Counted from the stretch's first letter, positions 1 to 7,361 are shown. The stretch is DNA of 25,045 bases from JAICWY01 sp964531205 (GCA_964531205.1 CAZHGH010000043.1:1-25045), one strand, 5' to 3'. Translations and numbers: made by a program. Notes: generated from the letters alone by a model not told the origin.

Positions 1-54
1 TCTCGAAACGGCGCCGTAAAAAAGACCGCGGCAAAAGGCGGTCGTAAGCGGTAA
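1..54 (+). CDS. C-terminal tail of an unidentified gene (partial)
   Basis: Frame 1 is open from the window edge to a TAA at 52-54 and reads SRNGAVKKTAAKGGRKR. The tail is rich in Lys, Arg, Ala and Gly, as in the disordered C-termini of DNA- or RNA-binding proteins such as topoisomerase I or HU-like proteins. Only 17 residues are visible, so the family cannot be named. The 70 bases between its stop and the tRNA hold no recognisable gene. Confidence 0.4.
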   Translation, partial: SRNGAVKKTAAKGGRKR

Positions 55-124
55 CCATCGTCCCGCTGCGCCGCGCAATTTGGAAGGGGAATGGCTGGTA
101 ACGACGGCCAAACCATAGGCGCCG

Positions 125-202
125 CGGGCTGTAGCGAAGCTTGGTTATCGCGCCTGTCTGGGGGACAGGAGATCGTGGGTTCAAATCCCGCCAGCCCGAC
201 CA
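125..202 (+). tRNA. tRNA-Pro (anticodon GGG)
   Basis: A complete cloverleaf can be folded by hand. The 7-bp acceptor stem pairs 125-131 with 192-198. The D-stem is GCGA/TCGC with a 10-base loop. The anticodon stem is CCTGT/ACAGG around the loop CTGGGGG, giving anticodon GGG at 160-162. The T-arm is GTGGG-TTCAAAT-CCCGC, with one U-G pair. The discriminator is A199 and the CCA end (200-202) is encoded. The GGG anticodon reads CCC and CCU proline codons. An intrinsic terminator follows after 5 bases. Confidence 0.95.
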
Positions 203-207
203 CTTCG

Positions 208-240
208 AATCCCGATGCTGCTGCAGCATCGGGATTTTTT
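208..240 (+). terminator. Intrinsic terminator after tRNA-Pro
   Basis: A perfect 12-bp stem, AATCCCGATGCT paired with AGCATCGGGATT, closes a 5-base loop. It is followed directly by a T-run ending at 240. This is a strong rho-independent terminator for the tRNA transcript. Confidence 0.93.
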
Positions 241-249
241 AAGGTCTCT

Positions 250-291
250 CCCGCCTGAACTTAATCAGGGCTACGTAGCATTAAAGGCGGG
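250..291. other. Nested inverted repeat upstream of the STAS gene
   Basis: The 17 bases at 275-291 are fully complementary, in order, to three blocks on the 5' side: CCCGCCT (250-256), TTAAT (261-265) and GCTAC (270-274). These blocks are separated by two 4-base insertions, GAAC and CAGG. No T-run follows on either strand, so it is not a classical terminator. It ends 20 bases before the GTG start at 311 and could be an mRNA leader structure or a protein-binding site. Confidence 0.5.
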
Positions 292-310
292 CAAGCAGTA
301 GGCTATTCTC

Positions 311-670
311 GTGATGTTCGCTTTTGAATACAAGAGCGGCATTCCGGTTCTGTTTATCGAGGGCGACGTCGACGTCATGAACGTCGACGAGTTCGAACAG
401 GCAGTACAGAAGCTGGAAGGCCTGAACGACCGCGTGGCGCTCATAAGCCTCGAGCGTTCGCCTTTTGTTTGCGTTCATGCGTTCGGCATTTTGTTGTCGC
501 GCGGCTCTCGAGCTGCGTCTCGCGGACAGCGCTTTATCGTAATCAGTCCCGAACGCAGCTTTCATCGCAAAATCTTGCGTTTGCTGCGCTTTCCGTACGA
601 CATTGCCCCGAGCGTAGATCAGGCGCTGATCATGGCTCAAAGGCCAGGGGGAACGACAGTCCAAATCTAG
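311..670 (+). CDS. STAS-domain protein without the usual phospho-serine
   Basis: The 119-residue product has the length and strand pattern of a single STAS domain (anti-sigma-factor antagonist, SpoIIAA/RsbV type). It has an N-terminal beta pair around GIPVLFIEGDVDVMN, then a helix, then a hydrophobic strand with the loop FVCVHAFG (residues 52-59). In classical antagonists this loop reads roughly F-I-D-S-S-G-L-G and carries the regulatory serine. Here those positions are C, V and H, so phosphorylation-dependent partner switching as known looks impossible. The start is GTG 311 or ATG 314. It is the first gene of a four-gene plus-strand run and ends 8 bases before the RNase H gene. It could be a structural or sensory STAS protein rather than a sigma regulator. 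Confidence 0.75.
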   Translation: MMFAFEYKSGIPVLFIEGDVDVMNVDEFEQAVQKLEGLNDRVALISLERSPFVCVHAFGILLSRGSRAASRGQRFIVISPERSFHRKILRLLRFPYDIAPSVDQALIMAQRPGGTTVQI

Positions 671-678
671 GGCGGGTG

Positions 679-1107
679 ATGGAATCGCTCTTCGCGGCGC
701 CTTCCCCCGAGGCGACGCTTTTTGCCGACGGCGGATCGCGCGGCAATCCTGGACCTGCAGCCTCCGGTGCCGTGCTCGTCTCCCCCGACGGAGCGATCTT
801 GCACGAGGTTGGACACTACCTCGGTACGGCAACCAACAACGTTGCGGAATGGACCGCGCTGGAACTTGGCCTCCAGGCCGCGCTCGAGCACGGTGTTCGC
901 CGCCTCGCGGTGCGCATGGACAGCGAATTGGTCGTCAAGCAAGTTTCGGGCGAATACCGTGTCAAGCATCCCGATCTGCAGCCGCTACACCGGCGGGTGA
1001 TCTCGCTGCTTCGCAAATTCGAACACGTCGATGTGCGGCACGTGCCGCGCAAGCAAAATGCGCTCGCCGACGCCGTGGTGAATAGGGTGCTGGATGCGTC
1101 GCGATAA
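679..1107 (+). CDS. rnhA: Ribonuclease HI family protein
   Basis: This 142-residue protein of the RNase H fold hydrolyses the RNA strand of RNA-DNA hybrids, for example R-loops and primers. The four acidic residues of the DEDD active site are all visible: D17 in LFADGGSRGNPGPA, E57 in NNVAEWTAL, D81 in RMDSELVV and D131 in ALADAVVNRVLD. The form RGNPGPA plus the NNVAEW motif resembles the compact bacterial and archaeal RNase HI subgroup that lacks the basic protrusion. ATG 679 was chosen because it sits just after the STAS stop, behind a GGCGGG purine stretch. A longer in-frame ORF would start inside the STAS gene and has no support. It overlaps the next gene by 14 bases, which suggests translational coupling. 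Confidence 0.9.
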   Translation: MESLFAAPSPEATLFADGGSRGNPGPAASGAVLVSPDGAILHEVGHYLGTATNNVAEWTALELGLQAALEHGVRRLAVRMDSELVVKQVSGEYRVKHPDLQPLHRRVISLLRKFEHVDVRHVPRKQNALADAVVNRVLDASR

Positions 1108-1747
1108 TTGGTTCGGTACGGCGATCTTCATTTTCGTCGTCGTGTTTATCATTGCGGGCCTGGTCTTCATCAAGTGGCCCGACTTCCAGAACAAACAGCA
1201 GCTCTCGAACGTGCGCAACTCGCGCAGCGTTCTCGATTTGTCGCTCACGATCAAATACGACAAGCCGCCGATTTACGAAGAGCAGTATCACATGAGTAAC
1301 GACAACGGCGTTTCGACCGCGCAGTACCGCATTCAAGGATACTCGGGCAAAGTCGTGACGATCACACTTCCGCCGGACAAGACGTATGCCGTGACGTTCT
1401 TTTTCGAAGAAGTCGTTCAGGACGGCATCTGGCAGCTGATGAGCAAACCGCCCGCGGGGAATACGGACGCGCACTATACGCTGCACATCTTTCAAATCGC
1501 GGACAATAAACACGGCGATCGCACGGTCATGTTCACCGATCCGCACTATTGGGCTGTAACGGCGGGTCGGCAATATCACATCGTTCTGAGCAAAAACAGT
1601 CCAACGCCCGATTTGACGAAGCTCAACAGCACCACGCTGGCGGATCCGCATTACGAACAAATCGTTGAGGCGTTCCGTAACTTCGGGCCGCCGTCGTTTC
1701 GGCAAAAAGTCGCAAACGCGCAGGCGTTGATCAGAAACTCGCACTAA
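1094..1747 (+). CDS. Membrane-anchored protein of unknown function
   Basis: The 217-residue product is not recognised. Residues about 7-27 form one strongly hydrophobic helix (TAIFIFVVVFIIAGLVFIKW) behind MRRDNWFG, so it is probably anchored with the rest outside the membrane. The exported part is rich in beta-forming segments and aromatic residues, with stretches such as SGKVVTITLPPDKTYAVTF and HYWAVTAGRQYHIVL, and looks like a small beta-sandwich. No catalytic motif is seen. It overlaps the RNase H gene by 14 bases and ends 5 bases before the polysaccharide deacetylase gene, so it belongs to the same operon. An envelope role is suggested by the anchor and the neighbour only. Confidence 0.8.
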   Translation: MRRDNWFGTAIFIFVVVFIIAGLVFIKWPDFQNKQQLSNVRNSRSVLDLSLTIKYDKPPIYEEQYHMSNDNGVSTAQYRIQGYSGKVVTITLPPDKTYAVTFFFEEVVQDGIWQLMSKPPAGNTDAHYTLHIFQIADNKHGDRTVMFTDPHYWAVTAGRQYHIVLSKNSPTPDLTKLNSTTLADPHYEQIVEAFRNFGPPSFRQKVANAQALIRNSH

Positions 1748-1752
1748 CGGGT

Positions 1753-2544
1753 ATGCGGGGACGGTTTCTCATTTCCGTTGTCGTGCTGCTCTTTGCGGGC
1801 GCGCTCGGCGGATTTTTAGGATACGAGCTATTCGAGCAGCCCGCTAACCAAGTCTTCGGACGTACGGTGACGCACGGACCATTAGACGAACGCGTCGTCG
1901 CGTTGACGTTCGACGATGGCCCAAATCCGCCGTACACGACGCACATTCTCGACGTTCTCGATAAAGAGCACGTCCACGCTACGTTTTTTCTCGTCGGACG
2001 TGCCGTAGCAGCATATCCGGACGTAGTGCGGCGTGAAATCAGGAGCGGTGATGCCGTCGGCAATCATACCTGGGACCACGACCATCTCATCATGATGACG
2101 CGTACGCAAATCCACAAATCGCTGCAGCGCACAAACGACGCGATCTACCGCGCCTCAGGGGTGCGTACGAGGCTGATGCGCCCGCCTTTCGGTGCACGCG
2201 ATTGGAGCGTCATGCAGGTTGCGCAAAAGCTCGGCTATACGGTCGTGATGTGGTCCGTACCGCTTGCGCGCGACTGGGAGTATCCGCCGCCGGGAACGAT
2301 CGCACGGCGCGTGTTACCGTACGTGACCGACGGTTCGATCATCGTATTACACGACGGAAACCGAGGCCAACTTTGCGGGAAGGGCAAACTCAGCGCACAC
2401 GTGTGCGATCGTTCCAGCGATATAGAAGCGACGAAAATGATCGTCGACACGTTGAAGCGCGAAGGTTATCGTTTTGTAACGATTCCGGAGCTCATTTCAC
2501 TAGGCAAAGGCGCTAAGCATACACCTGCCCCCGGAGGCGAATGA
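1753..2544 (+). CDS. Polysaccharide deacetylase (NodB domain)
   Basis: The 263-residue carbohydrate esterase family 4 protein removes N- or O-acetyl groups from a cell-wall or exopolysaccharide sugar, using a metal ion. A hydrophobic N-terminus (residues 5-25) serves as anchor or signal. The NodB motifs are in order: TFDDGP (D54, D55), the metal-binding HTWDH (H105 and H109), RPPFG (143-147), and the LHD motif (199-201) near the end. Motif 4 reads WSVPLARDW where many family members have an Asp after WSV, a mild deviation. It is the last gene of the operon that starts at 311. Its 3' end overlaps the minus-strand DUF3465 gene by 32 bases. The substrate cannot be told from sequence. Confidence 0.9.
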   Translation: MRGRFLISVVVLLFAGALGGFLGYELFEQPANQVFGRTVTHGPLDERVVALTFDDGPNPPYTTHILDVLDKEHVHATFFLVGRAVAAYPDVVRREIRSGDAVGNHTWDHDHLIMMTRTQIHKSLQRTNDAIYRASGVRTRLMRPPFGARDWSVMQVAQKLGYTVVMWSVPLARDWEYPPPGTIARRVLPYVTDGSIIVLHDGNRGQLCGKGKLSAHVCDRSSDIEATKMIVDTLKREGYRFVTIPELISLGKGAKHTPAPGGE

Positions 2545-2842
2545 AGCCGGCCTCATGCCGGCCATCGGGATCGTGATGCGTCCAGTGAACGATCGGCGCT
2601 CGCCCCGGATCGTGAACCATTTCTCCGCGCACTTCGATGCGGTCGCCAGGTTGCACGGGAACCCGTGGAGCAATGGCGACATTGTCAACGATTTCGACGC
2701 GACCGGCTGCTGTTTGCACATCGAACGCTTCGTGCTCGCACTGCGTCCGTCGCCCCAGGAAAAAATGCGGCGCGGTGGTAACGCGCCCGTCGAATGTAAC
2801 TTCGGCCGGGTGCGTAGCAAAGTAAGCGGTTTGCAGGTTCAT
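2513..2842 (-). CDS. DUF3465 family protein
   Basis: The 109-residue protein matches the remembered pattern of DUF3465. It has a conserved core VEIVDNVAIAPRVPVQPGD (49-67) and a hallmark HWTHHDPDGRHEAGFI (86-101). The family is usually a small, often secreted beta-barrel-like domain of unknown function. No signal peptide is visible here and the start is ATG 2842. Its end overlaps the deacetylase gene tail to tail by 32 bases, and the GNAT gene diverges from it 61 bases away. The H-W-T-H-H-D-P cluster could bind metal or nucleic acid, but that is speculation. Confidence 0.8.
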   Translation of the reverse strand: MNLQTAYFATHPAEVTFDGRVTTAPHFFLGRRTQCEHEAFDVQTAAGRVEIVDNVAIAPRVPVQPGDRIEVRGEMVHDPGRAPIVHWTHHDPDGRHEAGFIRLRGQVYA

Positions 2843-2903
2843 GCCTTACGTTCACGCGCCTTGGCGATGCCGCTAGTGCGGTTCGTGGTACCATAAGGGC
2901 TAC

Positions 2904-3485
2904 ATGAGAACGATCCGCACGCCGAGATTGAGATTGGATCCCGTGACGGTGCACAATGCAGGCGCCCTATGGGCTGTTTTGCAGCAGCCGGACCTGCGTA
3001 CGTATCAAGATCTGCCGAACGTCAACGCACAAGCGTTTACCGAACTTGTGTCGCGCCGTCCGAAACGGTTGCATCCCGGCGCGAGCGGCCGCTTCGAGTG
3101 GCTGGTCCACGTGATAGGCGACCGCAAACCGGCCGGTTGGGTTTCGCTGCGCATTGCCGATCGCGATCTCGCGACGGGCGAGATAGGCTACAGCATCGTG
3201 CGCGAAGCGCGCGGCAAAGGCGTTGCAACTGAAGCGGTGCGCGCTTTGCTCGTTCAGGCGTTCGACGAAGCAGCGCTCACGCGCATCAACGCGTATTGCG
3301 TTCCGGAAAACGCGCCGTCGCGCCGTTTATTGGAGCGGCTCGGATTTACGTTCGAGGGCGTATTACCACACGGTGCAACCGTCGGCGGGACGCCGGTCGA
3401 CGTGCTGATGCATCGCATGGATCGCGAGAAGTGGGTTCAATCCGGAAATTCGATGGTAATGCCCGCGACCGGATACCCGGCGTAG
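2904..3485 (+). CDS. GNAT acetyltransferase, RimJ/RimL type
   Basis: The 193-residue protein uses acetyl-CoA to acetylate an amine, often a protein N-terminus or a small molecule. It begins with the RimJ/RimL-like opening TPRLRLDPVT and has the acetyl-CoA pyrophosphate loop EARGKGVATEA (101-111). The typical C-terminal segment NAPSRRLLERLGF follows. The start ATG 2904 has AAGGG upstream, and a TACCAT hexamer 9 bases before the ATG could be its -10. The 3' end overlaps the Nudix gene on the other strand by 49 bases. The substrate is not predictable. Confidence 0.9.
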   Translation: MRTIRTPRLRLDPVTVHNAGALWAVLQQPDLRTYQDLPNVNAQAFTELVSRRPKRLHPGASGRFEWLVHVIGDRKPAGWVSLRIADRDLATGEIGYSIVREARGKGVATEAVRALLVQAFDEAALTRINAYCVPENAPSRRLLERLGFTFEGVLPHGATVGGTPVDVLMHRMDREKWVQSGNSMVMPATGYPA

Positions 3486-3916
3486 CGGCTCGCAAGTTCA
3501 CCATGTAAAAATGCGAGCAGCGGTTCGCGAACGACGCGAACGCTAATCCGGTGCGCGAGATCGCGTATCGGAATCCACTCCGCGCCCACAATGTGATCGC
3601 CTACGACTTGCGGCAACGCGGGTTCGCCTGCCGCTTCCACTTCGAAGGTGAAGTTCATAAAATGCGTTTCACCGTCATAGGATTCGCTGACGTAGCAGAG
3701 ATTTCGCGCAGTCCCGGTTAGGCCGGTCTCTTCGCGCAGTTCGCGTAGCGCGGTGTCGCGTAGCAGTTCCCCCGGCTGTTGCCGGCCTCCCGGAAGATTC
3801 CAAAGCGGTTGCGCGTGGTTCGGATACCGCGAAGCGACCAGCAAAATCTCTTCTGCGCGGCGCACGAGCGCCGTGGCAAGGTGGATGTGCAGGTTCGCAC
3901 TTGCAGGGCGTGGCAT
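3437..3916 (-). CDS. Nudix hydrolase
   Basis: The protein hydrolyses nucleoside diphosphates linked to another moiety. The full Nudix box G-x5-E-x7-REL-REE-TGL is present at about residues 44-66 when numbered from ATG 3916, with both catalytic Glu of REE. The preceding LWNLPGG is also typical. ATG 3916 was preferred because homology-like sequence starts soon after (NLHIHLATALVRR). A GTG/ATG extension to 3949 would run into the divergent glycosyltransferase start at 3926. Its end overlaps the GNAT gene by 49 bases. The specific substrate (ADP-ribose, oxidised dNTP or other) is not evident. Confidence 0.9.
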   Translation of the reverse strand: MPRPASANLHIHLATALVRRAEEILLVASRYPNHAQPLWNLPGGRQQPGELLRDTALRELREETGLTGTARNLCYVSESYDGETHFMNFTFEVEAAGEPALPQVVGDHIVGAEWIPIRDLAHRISVRVVREPLLAFLHGELASRYAGYPVAGITIEFPD

Positions 3917-3925
3917 TTGGCTGCG

Positions 3926-4810
3926 ATGTTTTCCCGCGTCGCCGCGCATCTCATTTTGGGACCGCGTGAAGAACCATTCCTCGGCTCGCTCCTCGAATCG
4001 TTGAAAGACGCGTGCGGCGTCTTACTCGTCAACGATAATTCGGCAGATCCCTCGCCGCATGAAGCGACGCTTGCGGAAAGCGATTTTGCGCGCGAACGCC
4101 GTTTGATTTTGGATCGTACGCCGTTCAAAGACTTCGCCAGTGCACGCAACATTTGCATCCGCCTGCACCACGAGCACGATGCGGGTGAGTGGATGCTGTT
4201 CGTCGATGCGGACGAGGTGCACGGCCCGCAATTGACGCGCATCGCTCGAAACCTGGATCGCGTTCCGCAAAACGTCGATTTCGTCGACGGCTACACATGG
4301 CACTTCTTCCAATCTTTCGATTGGTACCGCTCCATCGAACGCGCAAAGATGTTTATTCGAGTCACGCCCGATTTGCACTGGGAAGGCATCGTTCATGAGA
4401 AACTGCTAGGGCCGGCCGGGACTCGAGTGGCGCTTCCCTATGTCTTCGGACATTACGGATGGGTGCTTCCGATCGAACGCCAAGCGGCGAAAGAGCGGCT
4501 CTACGCGAGTTTAGGACGTCCCGGTAAGATGCTGCCGCCCGAAGAACTCAATGCGCCCGATCTCGAACGCAGCTTTCGCGAAGAGTGGCGGACCGTGCTG
4601 CGTTTTCGCGGCGTGCACCCACCTGCGGTAATGCCGGCCATCGATCGGATGCGCGAAAGCTTGCGCGGACAATTTGAAGCCGTGGAGCGTATCATTCCGC
4701 GCAATCAATCGCCGAGCGATCGCCTTCATAACGCGTTCATGCGTTTGAATTACGAACAGCGCTGGCGATTGCGCGCACTCAACCCGCTGGCGCGCAAACT
4801 CCTCGCCTGA
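3926..4810 (+). CDS. Glycosyltransferase family 2-like protein
   Basis: The 294-residue product resembles short GT2-type glycosyltransferases. An N-terminal nucleotide-sugar half contains GVLLVNDNSAD (31-41) and the segment FKDFASARNICI. The DxD-type motif is FVDADE (92-97), which would bind the metal and UDP- or GDP-sugar phosphate. Later segments such as HWEGIVHEKL fit the family's acceptor half. ATG 3926 was chosen because the upstream in-frame extension lies antisense to the Nudix gene. It has no membrane segments, so it is likely cytoplasmic and acts on lipid- or protein-linked acceptors. The 3' end overlaps the threonine aldolase gene by 32 bases, convergent. Confidence 0.8.
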   Translation: MFSRVAAHLILGPREEPFLGSLLESLKDACGVLLVNDNSADPSPHEATLAESDFARERRLILDRTPFKDFASARNICIRLHHEHDAGEWMLFVDADEVHGPQLTRIARNLDRVPQNVDFVDGYTWHFFQSFDWYRSIERAKMFIRVTPDLHWEGIVHEKLLGPAGTRVALPYVFGHYGWVLPIERQAAKERLYASLGRPGKMLPPEELNAPDLERSFREEWRTVLRFRGVHPPAVMPAIDRMRESLRGQFEAVERIIPRNQSPSDRLHNAFMRLNYEQRWRLRALNPLARKLLA

Positions 4811-5816
4811 TCGCTTCCGCAAAAGCATCGACGTCTTCCGGCCGCGTTGCGTGGTGCGTCATCCAACGCACCTCCGGCAGCGAGTCGTCAAAGACGTAGA
4901 AGAAGAACTCTTCCGTGATGCGGGCAATGGCATCGCGATCGAGCGTTGCAAAAATCGCGTTGCATTCGACAGGGCGCGTGATGCGCACACCGGGAATGTC
5001 GCGCACACGCTCCTCCAGCCGGCGCGCCATGGCGTTCGCATGCGAGGCGTAACGCAGCCAGCGATCGTCTTCAAGGAGTGCTGAAAACTGCGCGGCAATG
5101 AAACGCATCTTCGAAGCCAGCTGCATACCCTGTTTGCGCGCGAACTTCGCAGCTCCGCGATGGAGCGTTTTGTCGAAGAAGAGAATCGCTTCGCCGAAAA
5201 GCAAACCGTTTTTCGTGCCGCCGAAGCTCAGCACGTCTACGCCGAGATCGCGCGTGCACTGCCGCAGTCCCATGCCAAGGGCAGCAGCTGCGTTGGCGAT
5301 GCGCGCACCGTCGACGTGCACGTACCAATCCTGCGCGTGCGCAAAGTCGCAGAGTTCCCGTACTTCCGTGGGCGTGTAAAGTCCGCCATACTCGGTCGAT
5401 TGCGAAATGGAGATCGCGCGTGGCACGACGTGATGCTCGTCGTGCGGTTTCCCGGCGTACGGCTGGAGATCCTCAACGTGCAGCTTACCGTCACGCGTTG
5501 CGATCGGTAGAACTTTGCAGCCGGTGAAACGTTCGAACGCACCGCACTCATCGGTTTGCAGATGCGCCGACGCGGGGCACAATACGGCTTCGTACGGTTT
5601 GAGCAGACAGCTCAACGCGACAACGTTCGCGCCCGTGCCGTTGAACGCGAAAAACGCGTCAGTATCGGAACCGAAGATTGCACGCAAGCGATCGGTCGCG
5701 GTTCGCGTGTAGGGGTCATCACCATAAGAGACTGCATCGCCTTCGTTCGCGGCGGCAATCGCGGCGAGGATTTCTGGCGCACCGGGCGCCGTATTATCGC
5801 TAGCAAACGTTCGCAC
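4779..5816 (-). CDS. ltaE: Low-specificity L-threonine aldolase
   Basis: The 345-residue PLP enzyme cleaves L-threonine or L-allo-threonine to glycine and acetaldehyde. Diagnostic features are the opening FASDNTAPGAPEILAAI, the dimer-interface YGDDPYT (31-37), H85 in SAHLQTDE which stacks on PLP, and HVDGAR (167-172) with the PLP-binding Asp169. The Schiff-base lysine K202 lies in SFGGTKNGLL. The start codon is GTG 5816. The length is normal for the family. It is divergent from the first Crp/Fnr gene with only 47 bases between them, so the two promoters must overlap. It overlaps the glycosyltransferase gene by 32 bases at its 3' end. Confidence 0.92.
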   Translation of the reverse strand: MRTFASDNTAPGAPEILAAIAAANEGDAVSYGDDPYTRTATDRLRAIFGSDTDAFFAFNGTGANVVALSCLLKPYEAVLCPASAHLQTDECGAFERFTGCKVLPIATRDGKLHVEDLQPYAGKPHDEHHVVPRAISISQSTEYGGLYTPTEVRELCDFAHAQDWYVHVDGARIANAAAALGMGLRQCTRDLGVDVLSFGGTKNGLLFGEAILFFDKTLHRGAAKFARKQGMQLASKMRFIAAQFSALLEDDRWLRYASHANAMARRLEERVRDIPGVRITRPVECNAIFATLDRDAIARITEEFFFYVFDDSLPEVRWMTHHATRPEDVDAFAEAIRRGVCAPAG

Positions 5817-5830
5817 GTCGCGAAGTTACG

Positions 5831-5848
5831 CCCGCATGCGGGTATGAT
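5831..5848 (+). promoter_or_regulatory. Palindrome next to a -10 box, ltaE/Crp-1 intergenic
   Basis: CCCGCATGCGGG (5831-5842) is a perfect 12-base palindrome. It directly abuts a TATGAT hexamer (5843-5848) that fits a -10 box for the Crp/Fnr gene starting at 5864. An operator between -35 and -10 would be repressive. The same DNA lies in the upstream region of the divergent ltaE. No good -35 was found. Confidence 0.45.
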
Positions 5849-5863
5849 CCCCCGCAGGACAAA

Positions 5864-6574
5864 ATGCCTGAAAATATGCTGCTCGCGGTGCTTCCGCCGG
5901 ACGAGCGCGAGCGGGTTGCGAAACATTGTGAAACGGTATTGCTGAAGGGCCGCATGACGCTGTGCGAGCCCGATGGCGCTATTCAGTATGCATGGTTTCC
6001 GCATTCCGGGGTGCTCTCGTCACTGGTGCACGTCGAAAACGGAGAAGCCGTCGAGGTGGGGCTCGTGGGCCGCGAGGGCATGGCGGGACTTGCCCTCGCG
6101 CTTGACAGCAATGCGAACCCGTTTCACGTCATCGTGCAAGTTCCGGGAAGCGCCACCCGCATTCCCCGCGATTCGTTCCTCGAGCTCATGCTCGACCCCG
6201 GCCGGCCTTTTTGCACCGCGCTTTTAAAGTACGCGAACCTCTACTTAACGACGGTGGCTCAAACCGCGGCGTGCAACCGGCTCCACCGCATCGAACAGCG
6301 CTTGGCGCGGTGGCTGCTCGATATGCACGAGCGTGCGGACACGCAGCGCCTGCCGGTTACGCATGAGCTTTTAGGACTAATGGTAGGCGCTTACAGACCG
6401 TCGGTAACGAACGCTCTCGCGGGCTTAGAGGAACGCGGCGTACTCGCGTGCGGTCGCGGTTTGATTGAAATTCGCGATATAGACGCGTTGCGCGACCAGT
6501 CGTGCGAATGCCATCAAGCGATTCACCGGCGCACGGAACGAACGCTCGAGCAGATTCGCTCGATGGCAGCCTAG
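5864..6574 (+). CDS. Crp/Fnr family transcriptional regulator, copy 1
   Basis: The 236-residue protein has an N-terminal cyclic-nucleotide-binding-like beta-barrel (about 5-115), a dimerisation helix (about 118-155) and a C-terminal winged helix (about 160-210) with recognition region HELLGLMVGAYRPSVTNAL. The barrel lacks the clear R-S-A phosphate-binding cassette of cAMP receptors, so the ligand is unknown. It carries no FNR-type N-terminal Cys cluster. A C-E-C-H motif (214-217) sits near the C-terminus and C137 precedes NRLHRIEQRL. AGGA lies close upstream of ATG 5864. It is followed 58 bases later by a paralogue with the same architecture. It could be a redox- or nitrosative-stress regulator, but the target genes are unknown. 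Confidence 0.9.
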   Translation: MPENMLLAVLPPDERERVAKHCETVLLKGRMTLCEPDGAIQYAWFPHSGVLSSLVHVENGEAVEVGLVGREGMAGLALALDSNANPFHVIVQVPGSATRIPRDSFLELMLDPGRPFCTALLKYANLYLTTVAQTAACNRLHRIEQRLARWLLDMHERADTQRLPVTHELLGLMVGAYRPSVTNALAGLEERGVLACGRGLIEIRDIDALRDQSCECHQAIHRRTERTLEQIRSMAA

Positions 6575-6600
6575 CGGGCTTTGGTATTCTCCCAGACTGT

Positions 6601-6625
6601 GTAAGCGTGCATCCTCGCTTACTAT
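6601..6625 (+). promoter_or_regulatory. Inverted repeat overlapping the -10 box of Crp-2
   Basis: GTAAGCG (6601-6607) and CGCTTAC (6616-6622) form a perfect 7-bp inverted repeat spaced by 8 bases. The size and symmetry fit a Crp/Fnr-type dimer site, though the half-site is not the classical TTGAT or TGTGA. The right half overlaps a TACTAT hexamer (6620-6625) that would serve as -10 for the gene at 6633. Occupancy would therefore repress, and autoregulation by one of the two flanking regulators is the simplest guess. Confidence 0.55.
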
Positions 6626-6632
6626 TTACCGC

Positions 6633-7361
6633 ATGTCGCACGTTACGGACGGCAACGCTTTGCTGCGGTTATTGCCGCCCGAAGAACTAGAACGTCTACA
6701 ACCTTACCTCAAACCGGTCCAGCTCACGGCCGGGCACCGGCTGTGTACAACGGACGAGCCGCTCACGCGGATGTGGTTTCCCGTTCAGGGGGCGATTTCG
6801 CGCCTGGTGCAGCTTCCGGCGGGCGAGACGGTTGAAGCGGGCTTTATCGGTAACGAGGGCTTCGTCGGGCTTCCTGTAGCGTTGGGCGGCTCCCACTGGC
6901 TCGGTGTCGCGACGGTGCAGGTTTCCGGCTCCGCGCTGACTATGAGTGCAGCCGATTTCGAAGAGCACGTGCGCCGCGCCGGAAGTCCGCTGATCGATGT
7001 GCTGATGCTCTATGCGAACCTCTACATTTCGATTCTCGCACAGCTTACCGCGTGCCATTGTCTGCATCGCATCGAGCAACGTTTAAGCCGGTGCATCCTC
7101 ACGCTCGATGATTACTCGCCGAACGGTACCGTGAAGATCACGCACGACACGCTTGCGGATTTTTTGGGCGTGCACCGTCCGAGCATCACGTACGCGCTCC
7201 AGTCCATTGCCGAAACGGGCGCCATTTCGTCGGAACGCCGCCGCATCGTGATCCAAGATCGTAAGGCGCTATCTGAGCTGGCGTGCCAATGCTACCGTAC
7301 GATCAAAGAAGTTACTACGCGGGAACTCGATCGAATTGCTCGCGTGATTCGTCCGAATTAG
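6633..7361 (+). CDS. Crp/Fnr family transcriptional regulator, copy 2
   Basis: The 242-residue paralogue of the preceding gene has the same order of parts: a cNMP-like barrel (about 10-115), a dimer helix containing CHCLHRIEQRLSR (141-153), a winged helix with HDTLADFLGVHRPSITYAL (171-189) and a C-terminal C-Q-C (218-220). The shared HRIEQRL and CxC positions indicate tandem duplication followed by divergence. The recognition helices differ (GAYRPSVTNAL against GVHRPSITYAL), so the two probably bind related but distinct sites. ATG 6633 lies 7 bases after a TACTAT hexamer, which suggests a leaderless or nearly leaderless mRNA. Its stop overlaps that of the convergent MFS gene by 4 bases. Confidence 0.9.
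   Translation: MSHVTDGNALLRLLPPEELERLQPYLKPVQLTAGHRLCTTDEPLTRMWFPVQGAISRLVQLPAGETVEAGFIGNEGFVGLPVALGGSHWLGVATVQVSGSALTMSAADFEEHVRRAGSPLIDVLMLYANLYISILAQLTACHCLHRIEQRLSRCILTLDDYSPNGTVKITHDTLADFLGVHRPSITYALQSIAETGAISSERRRIVIQDRKALSELACQCYRTIKEVTTRELDRIARVIRPN

Noticed and set aside
125..310. tRNA-Pro as an integration site with the 250-291 repeat as att or mobile-element end
   Set aside because: No integrase, no second copy of the tRNA 3' end and no other mobile gene in the window. The repeat does not match the tRNA.
962..1744. 260-codon minus-strand frame opposite the membrane-anchored unknown gene
   Set aside because: It is Arg-rich, shadows an operonic gene with a clear membrane anchor, and spans two plus-strand genes.
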